Below the pieces are notes generated by a model. The model did not search any database. It saw only the letters and a list, made by a program, of their open reading frames with translations, and had not been told where the DNA came from. Below, in pieces: positions 6,432-10,266 of a stretch of 10,266 nucleotides of DNA. Origin of the DNA: an uncultured Clostridia bacterium (GTDB taxonomy: Bacteria; Bacillota; Clostridia; Lachnospirales; Anaerotignaceae); the NCBI GenBank assembly GCA_947036475.1, contig CAMQRG010000057.1, positions 1 to 10,266 of the forward strand, written 5' to 3'. The position numbers and the translations under genes are program-made. The first letter of the stretch is position 1. Each line of letters begins with the position of its first letter.

Positions 6432-6989
6432 ATGAGTAAAAAAATCTGCATTTTAAACGGAAGCCCCCGCAGCAACGGGAACACAAAAGAACTGATTAAA
6501 ATCTTTACAAAAGGAGCAGAAACAGCCGGACATGAAGTAACCTGCTTTGATTTGCAGAAAATGAATATCCATGGCTGTTTAGGCTGCTGCAGTGGCGGAA
6601 AGGATAAAGAAAGTCCTTGCGTTCAAAAAGATGATATGTCTAAAATCTATCCGGTATATGTGCAAGCCGATATCGTGGTACTGGCTTCCCCCATGTATTA
6701 CTGGGGAATCAGCGGTCAGCTAAAATGTGCTTTTGACCGTCTGTTTGCCGTGGCAGAAATGACCCCTGACTACGAAAATCCCAAAAAGGATTGCATTTTA
6801 CTTATGGCTGCCGAAGGTGAAACCGAAAGCAATTTTGCTCCTGTCAGGGCTTTTTACGAGGGCCTGACCGCTCACCTTGGCTGGAAGAATATTGGCATTG
6901 TATATGCGGGCGGAAATATGGACGCAGGGGCAATTTTAAGCAAAACAGAGCAGCTTGATGAAGCGGAGAAATTAGGAAAATCTATTTGA
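6432..6989 (+). CDS. Flavodoxin-fold NADPH-dependent FMN reductase
   Basis: This 185-residue cytosolic flavoprotein begins KKICILNGSPRSNGNT, the phosphate-binding loop of the FMN-reductase/flavodoxin-like fold (residues 10-18). The segment ADIVVLASPMYYWGISGQLKCAFDR (80-103) is the second FMN-contacting loop typical of this family. Cysteines 49, 52, 53 and 63 in HGCLGCC...SPC resemble the cysteine motif of iron-sulfur flavoproteins (Isf-like), but a cluster is not certain. Such enzymes pass electrons from NAD(P)H to quinones, azo or nitro compounds. GGAGGTG is about 8 bases before the ATG at 6432. The reading frame is open to 6363 upstream but adds a cysteine-rich stretch with no ribosome site, so I reject it. 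The gene is divergent from the HxlR regulator and probably controlled by it. Confidence 0.9.
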   Translation: MSKKICILNGSPRSNGNTKELIKIFTKGAETAGHEVTCFDLQKMNIHGCLGCCSGGKDKESPCVQKDDMSKIYPVYVQADIVVLASPMYYWGISGQLKCAFDRLFAVAEMTPDYENPKKDCILLMAAEGETESNFAPVRAFYEGLTAHLGWKNIGIVYAGGNMDAGAILSKTEQLDEAEKLGKSI

Positions 6990-7032
6990 CAGTGTAGTAT
7001 TTTTATTCGTTGACAGTTCAAGTGTTTTTGAT
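6986..7032. repeat. Imperfect tandem direct repeat (about 24-base period)
   Basis: Two neighbouring copies begin TTGACAGT (6986 and 7010), each continuing through an AGT-containing stretch into a run of five T and then AT or GAT. The first copy overlaps the stop codon of the flavodoxin-like gene. TTGACA matches a -35 box, but no -10 lies 16-18 bases further on in either copy. The origin and function are unknown; duplication of a short spacer is the simplest reading. Confidence 0.5.
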
Positions 7033-7036
7033 GAAA

Positions 7037-7081
7037 GCCTGTAAAGGGGCGACAGTTCCAAATGCTGCCGCCCCTTTAGGC
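7037..7081. terminator. Long GC-rich hairpin between convergent genes, possible bidirectional terminator
   Basis: The arms GCCTGTAAAGGGGCGACAG (7037-7055) and CTGCCGCCCCTTTAGGC (7065-7081) pair almost fully, with a small bulge, around a nine-base loop. It sits between the ends of the flavodoxin-like gene and recG, where a bidirectional terminator is expected. Neither strand shows the usual T-run after the stem, so this is a strong structure but an atypical intrinsic terminator. The rest of 6990-7138 holds only the tandem repeat and AT-rich sequence. Confidence 0.55.
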
Positions 7082-7138
7082 CATAAAAACATCCTCAGAA
7101 AAAGATTTTGGAGAGAGAAAACTTTCATAATTTTAATT

Positions 7139-9181
7139 TTACATCTCTAAATTCTTTCCTTCCAGATATCCTTCAATCTGCCGTTTCAGCGGCTGGTGTT
7201 CCTCTGCCGCCAGTTCCCTGTCACGCTCTATCAGCTCCGCGACGGCTTTCTGCGCTTCTTTCAGAATTGGCATATCCCGCGAAAGATCAGCAATTTTCAA
7301 CTCAGGCAGTCCATGCTGGCGCAGTCCGAAAAACTCCCCCGGCCCGCGCAGCTTCAAATCCATCTCCGAAATCACAAACCCGTCCTCTGATTCTGCCATC
7401 GTTTTCAGCCGTTCCTTTGCCACCTTCGTTTTGGAATCGCTCACCAGAATACAGTACGACTTTTCGCTCCCGCGTCCTACGCGCCCCCGCAGCTGGTGCA
7501 GCTGTGCCAATCCGAACCGCTCCGCATTTTCAATCAGCATTATCGTTGCGTTTGGCACGTTTATCCCAACTTCAATAACCGTTGTCGAAACCAGCACATC
7601 TATCTCCCCTGAGGCAAACGCCTCCATCACCGCCTGCTTTTCCTTCGCCTTCATTTTCCCATGCACGCAGGCCACACGACAGCTTTCCAACTCTCTTTGC
7701 AGTTCCTCCGTATGCTGCAAAACCGCCTGCGCCTCCAGTTTTTCGTTCTCCTCAATCATCGGGCAAATAACGTACGTCTGCCGCCCCTCTGCCTTATGCT
7801 TTTGGATAAACGCATAGATACGCTTGCGGTAGCTGCTGTTCACCGCGAGTGTGTCAATCTTCTGCCTGCCCGGCGGCAGTTCGTCAATAATGGAAATATC
7901 CAAATCTCCGTATAGTATCAGCGCAAGCGTTCGGGGAATGGGCGTCGCCGTCATCACCAGCGTATGTACATTTTTTCCCTTATCCGCCAGCAGGCTCCTC
8001 TGCCGCACGCCGAAGCGGTGCTGTTCATCGGTCACTGCAAGCCCCAGTCTGGCAAATTCCACGCCCGCCTGTATCACAGCATGTGTGCCGACAACCATCA
8101 TCGCCGCACCTGATGCCACTTTCGCCAGAGCCTCCCGTTTTTCCTTTGCCGTCAGGCTGCCTGTCAGCAGTACCGTTTCTATTCCCACCGGAGCGAACAA
8201 CTTTGTAAAGGTTTCATAATGCTGCCTTGCCAGTACCTCCGTAGGCGCCATAATTGCCGCCTGAAAGCCGTTTTGTATCGTCCAGAAAGCCGCCGCCAGC
8301 GCGACAGCCGTTTTGCCGCTGCCTACGTCCCCCTGCACCAGCCGGTTCATAACCTTTCCGGACGTCATATCCTTTTCGATTTCCTTCAGTACGGTTTTCT
8401 GCGCATCTGTCAGCGCAAAGGGCAGTATTGCCGCCTTTTCCCATACCGCTTTTTTCCGCTTCAGGCGGATTCCTTCGCCGCTGTCCTCCAGCGTCTGTTT
8501 CAGCCGGAACAAAGCCGCCTGCAATAAAAAAAGCTCCTCGAACACCAGCCGCCGCCGCGCATCGTAAAAGCCCTGCTCCGTCTTGGGGAAATGGATATTT
8601 TCAATGGCAAAATTCCGTTCCGCAATGCGGTACCCCTTCCGCAGCCAAAGCGGCAGTTCCTCCGGCAGCGTGTCCACCGTTTCCCGCAGAGCCTGCTCTA
8701 CCAGCCCGCGCAGGGTTTTCTGCGAAAGCCCCTCCACAGAAGGATATACAGGAATGATGCGTCCACCTGCGAAATTTTCGCCGATTCGCTCACATTCCGG
8801 TGAAACCACCTCAGTCTGCCGGCCTTTTTGCTGCACCTTTCCGGTAAAAAGATACCATTCACCGGTTTTCAGGGAGGATTTCATGTAGGGCTGGTTGAAC
8901 CACAGTACCGTTACAGAACCGGTTTCATCATATACCTTCAGACGCGTGAATACCATGCGCCCGCGCCCGCCGTTCTGTCCTTCACCGCGCACCTGCCCAA
9001 GAAAAGCCGCCGTTTCGTTCGGAATCAGCTCACTGATTTTCAAAATCTGGCTGCGGTCTTTATAATCCCTCGGGTAATGGGTCAAAAGCTGCTCCACCGT
9101 AAAAATATCCAGCCTGTGCAGGCGTTTTTCCCGTTGTTCCCCAATGCCTTTCAATGCAGAAACAGGGTCGCTTCTTTCCAT
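7139..9181 (-). CDS. recG: ATP-dependent DNA helicase RecG
   Basis: RecG remodels stalled replication forks and Holliday junctions by driving fork regression. The 680-residue product has the full-length family layout. An N-terminal wedge/OB region (about 1-240, with LKGIGEQREKRL and YPRDYKDRS) is followed by two RecA-like motor domains and a C-terminal TRG segment. Helicase motifs are intact: Walker A GDVGSGKT (284-291), motif Ia APTEVLA, Walker B DEQH (385-388) in the RecG form DEQHRFGVRQR, motif III TATPIPRT (411-418), and motif VI QLRGRVGR (563-570). The TRG segment LRGPGEFFGLRQHG is near 611-624. AAAGGAGG lies about 6 bases before the ATG at 9179-9181. The small DUF3781-like gene ends 55 bases upstream on the same strand, so the two may be co-transcribed. 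Nothing is unusual in the coding region. Confidence 0.98.
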   Translation of the reverse strand: MERSDPVSALKGIGEQREKRLHRLDIFTVEQLLTHYPRDYKDRSQILKISELIPNETAAFLGQVRGEGQNGGRGRMVFTRLKVYDETGSVTVLWFNQPYMKSSLKTGEWYLFTGKVQQKGRQTEVVSPECERIGENFAGGRIIPVYPSVEGLSQKTLRGLVEQALRETVDTLPEELPLWLRKGYRIAERNFAIENIHFPKTEQGFYDARRRLVFEELFLLQAALFRLKQTLEDSGEGIRLKRKKAVWEKAAILPFALTDAQKTVLKEIEKDMTSGKVMNRLVQGDVGSGKTAVALAAAFWTIQNGFQAAIMAPTEVLARQHYETFTKLFAPVGIETVLLTGSLTAKEKREALAKVASGAAMMVVGTHAVIQAGVEFARLGLAVTDEQHRFGVRQRSLLADKGKNVHTLVMTATPIPRTLALILYGDLDISIIDELPPGRQKIDTLAVNSSYRKRIYAFIQKHKAEGRQTYVICPMIEENEKLEAQAVLQHTEELQRELESCRVACVHGKMKAKEKQAVMEAFASGEIDVLVSTTVIEVGINVPNATIMLIENAERFGLAQLHQLRGRVGRGSEKSYCILVSDSKTKVAKERLKTMAESEDGFVISEMDLKLRGPGEFFGLRQHGLPELKIADLSRDMPILKEAQKAVAELIERDRELAAEEHQPLKRQIEGYLEGKNLEM

Positions 9182-9236
9182 ATTTCTCCTCCTTTCCAGC
9201 GCAAAACTTCTGATTTGTCAGTTTGTACACAAAATA

Positions 9237-9485
9237 CTATTTAACAATATGCGCCGTTATAATCGTACAACTGTGTGCATGAACCGTTATCCTGACATCA
9301 CCCAATTCGCAGTACCAATTTTTTCCCTTCCGGTAAACCGTACATCTGCTGTCCATAATGATATTCTTGCAGTATGCCACAGTGTCAGCACCGCACAGCC
9401 CTAAATTTTTACTGATTCTGTCCACTCCCATTGCAGTCGTATGAATCTCGTCCATACGGCGGCAGATTTCTTCCTTGTCCGTCAT
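9237..9485 (-). CDS. Small hypothetical protein, DUF3781-like
   Basis: This is an 82-residue protein from ATG at 9483-9485. It contains EIHTTAMGVDRISKNLGL, then DTVAYCKNIIM, then a compact strand-rich C-terminus VYRKGKNWYCELGDVRITVHAHSCTIITAH. From memory of the family this pattern (I/LHTTELG.xRIkkNL ... RKGKNWY ... ITVNAHSYTIITAH) matches proteins annotated DUF3781, whose function is unknown. I could not test this by search. AGGGGG lies about 8 bases before the ATG. The frame stays open to a TTG at 9515 that has no better ribosome site. It lies between the terminator of the TPR-like gene and recG, all on the minus strand. There is no signal peptide or membrane segment, so it is probably cytosolic. 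Confidence 0.7.
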   Translation of the reverse strand: MTDKEEICRRMDEIHTTAMGVDRISKNLGLCGADTVAYCKNIIMDSRCTVYRKGKNWYCELGDVRITVHAHSCTIITAHIVK

Positions 9486-9535
9486 CGTCCTGACCCCCTC
9501 GCTTCTGTTCCGCAAAAATACGTTAAACGAAAGAA

Positions 9536-9560
9536 GGCTGAAAGTATCTCCATTTCAGCC
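9536..9560 (-). terminator. Intrinsic terminator overlapping the stop of the TPR-like gene
   Basis: Read on the minus strand, GGCTGAAA (9560-9553) pairs perfectly with TTTCAGCC (9543-9536) across a nine-base loop and is followed by the T-rich TTCTTTCGTTT. The TGA stop codon of the TPR-like gene (9557-9555) is inside the first arm. This separates that gene's transcript from the DUF3781-like/recG pair. Confidence 0.75.
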
Positions 9561-10218
9561 CTCAAAATTTGAAAAATCATTCTGCCTGCCGTCCGTTCTG
9601 CGCGCCGCCAGCTTTTCTTCGATTAGCCAGTATTCCCTTTGCAGGCGCGGAAATTTCCATGTCTGCCGCGCATACGCAAGCAGCTCTTCCGCTTCGCCGT
9701 ACCGCCCTTCGTGCAGTGCCGCCAGCATATCCAGCAAAGCGATATTCCCGCCGTAATGGTTGTTTTTACGGTAACGCGCGAACTCTTTTCCGCCCGCGTG
9801 ATAAATTTCCATCGCCTGGGCGTTCCGGTTTGTGCGGAAATAGAACAGGCAGAGGTTCAGCCGATATACCAGCCGCAGCCCGCCGCGCATGGGTTCTTCG
9901 GACATATCTTCCAGAATACGAATGGCGCTCTCATACTCCTCCATGGCGTAATGGCCAACGGAAAGGTCGATTTTCAGCGTATTCCGGAGGTTTCTGCCCT
10001 TCGCGGTATCAAGCATAGCTTCCAGTTTATCCATGTATATCCGGATTTCACCCTTTTCATAATACGCAATCGCCTCACGCATTCGTTTGGCATATCTTTG
10101 GACATACAGGATATGGACCAATGCTGCGCCAAACACAACGACAACACCCATAGTCCAGTACCAGTGCCAAAAAACCGCATCATCTATCCGGAATATTGTC
10201 CGCAGCACCGCCGACAGT
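9555..10218 (-). CDS. Membrane-anchored TPR-like protein, 5' end missing at contig end
   Basis: About 220 residues of a longer protein are present; the true N-terminus lies beyond the contig. A hydrophobic segment (YWTMGVVVVFGAALVHILYV) predicts one membrane helix. It is followed by helical pairs with tetratricopeptide-like spacing: AIAYYEKGE, DLSVGHYAMEEYESAIRILEDM, LNLCLFYFRTNRNAQAMEIYHAGG and LDMLAALHEGRYGEAEELLAYAR. This suggests a cytoplasmic protein-interaction domain tethered to the membrane. In-frame codons right of 10218 come from adapter DNA and read MCIRD, a known artefact, so they must not be annotated. The ATG at 10149-10151 lies inside the membrane segment and has no ribosome site, so it is unlikely to be the start. 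The function is unknown; TPR assignment is by pattern only. Confidence 0.75.
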
Positions 10219-10266
10219 CTGTCTCTTATACACATCTGACGCTGCCGACGACTCCTTACGTGTAGA
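10219..10266. other. Untrimmed Illumina Nextera adapter with i5 index (not genomic)
   Basis: The bases 10219-10237 are CTGTCTCTTATACACATCT, the 19-bp Tn5 mosaic end used in Nextera libraries. They are followed by GACGCTGCCGACGA (10238-10251), the rest of the read-1 transposase adapter. Next is an eight-base index CTCCTTAC (10252-10259), the reverse complement of GTAAGGAG, which I recall as i5 index 505, then GTGTAGA (10260-10266), the start of the P5 side. The order and lengths match the adapter exactly. Confidence 0.98.

Noticed and set aside
10219..10237. Tn5/IS50 mosaic end suggesting a transposon terminus
   Set aside because: It is followed by the exact Nextera adapter and a library index, and there is no transposase nearby; it is a sequencing artefact.
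9639..10265. Plus-strand open frame at the right end (208 codons)
   Set aside because: It is antisense to the TPR-like gene and runs into adapter sequence, where its end reads SYTHLTLPT, another known adapter-derived artefact.

Overview
The window looks like a contig end from a low-to-moderate GC Gram-positive anaerobe, most likely a Clostridia/Lachnospirales-type member of the Bacillota. The grounds are protein style (a WalK/PhoR-like kinase H-box, DacF-type carboxypeptidases, a YgiN-like quinol monooxygenase, Clostridia-like RecG), strong purine-rich Shine-Dalgarno sites, and frequent TTG starts. No rRNA, tRNA, phage, transposase or CRISPR was seen, and no gene-free stretch exceeds about 160 bases. 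The last 48 bases (10219-10266) are not genomic: they are an untrimmed Illumina Nextera adapter with an i5 index, so true sequence ends at 10218.

Layout. (1) 16-2718, minus strand: a compact operon read right to left, comprising a minimal ComEA-like helix-hairpin-helix protein, an OmpR/PhoB-type response regulator, its sensor histidine kinase (overlapping the regulator gene) and a 44-residue single-span membrane protein. (2) 2719-2863: the region between this operon and a divergent plus-strand unit, holding a likely extended -10 promoter. (3) 2864-4567, plus strand: a DacF-type D-alanyl-D-alanine carboxypeptidase with an arginine-rich C-terminal tail, then a small antibiotic-biosynthesis-monooxygenase (ABM) protein, closed by an intrinsic terminator. 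(4) 4649-5824, minus strand: a second, paralogous D-Ala-D-Ala carboxypeptidase, convergent with the first unit. (5) 5986-6989: a divergent HxlR-family regulator and flavodoxin-fold NADPH-dependent FMN reductase, more AT-rich than their surroundings and sharing a control region with a dyad and a 10-bp direct repeat. (6) 6990-7138: a spacer with an imperfect tandem repeat and a long GC-rich hairpin. (7) 7139-10218, minus strand: a TPR-like membrane-anchored protein cut off by the contig end, its own terminator, a small DUF3781-like hypothetical protein, and the DNA helicase RecG.

How the parts fit. The two carboxypeptidases would trim pentapeptide stems outside the membrane. The two-component system senses an extracytoplasmic cue, but no target can be assigned from sequence. 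The HxlR/flavodoxin pair resembles other regulator-reductase pairs that respond to quinones or electrophiles, and the ABM protein could belong to the same chemistry, though it is not adjacent. RecG is ordinary housekeeping. I found no convincing new multi-gene defence or mobile system. The most useful unlisted items are the adapter artefact with its spurious protein N-terminus, the small membrane protein beside the kinase, and the operator-like repeats before the flavodoxin gene.
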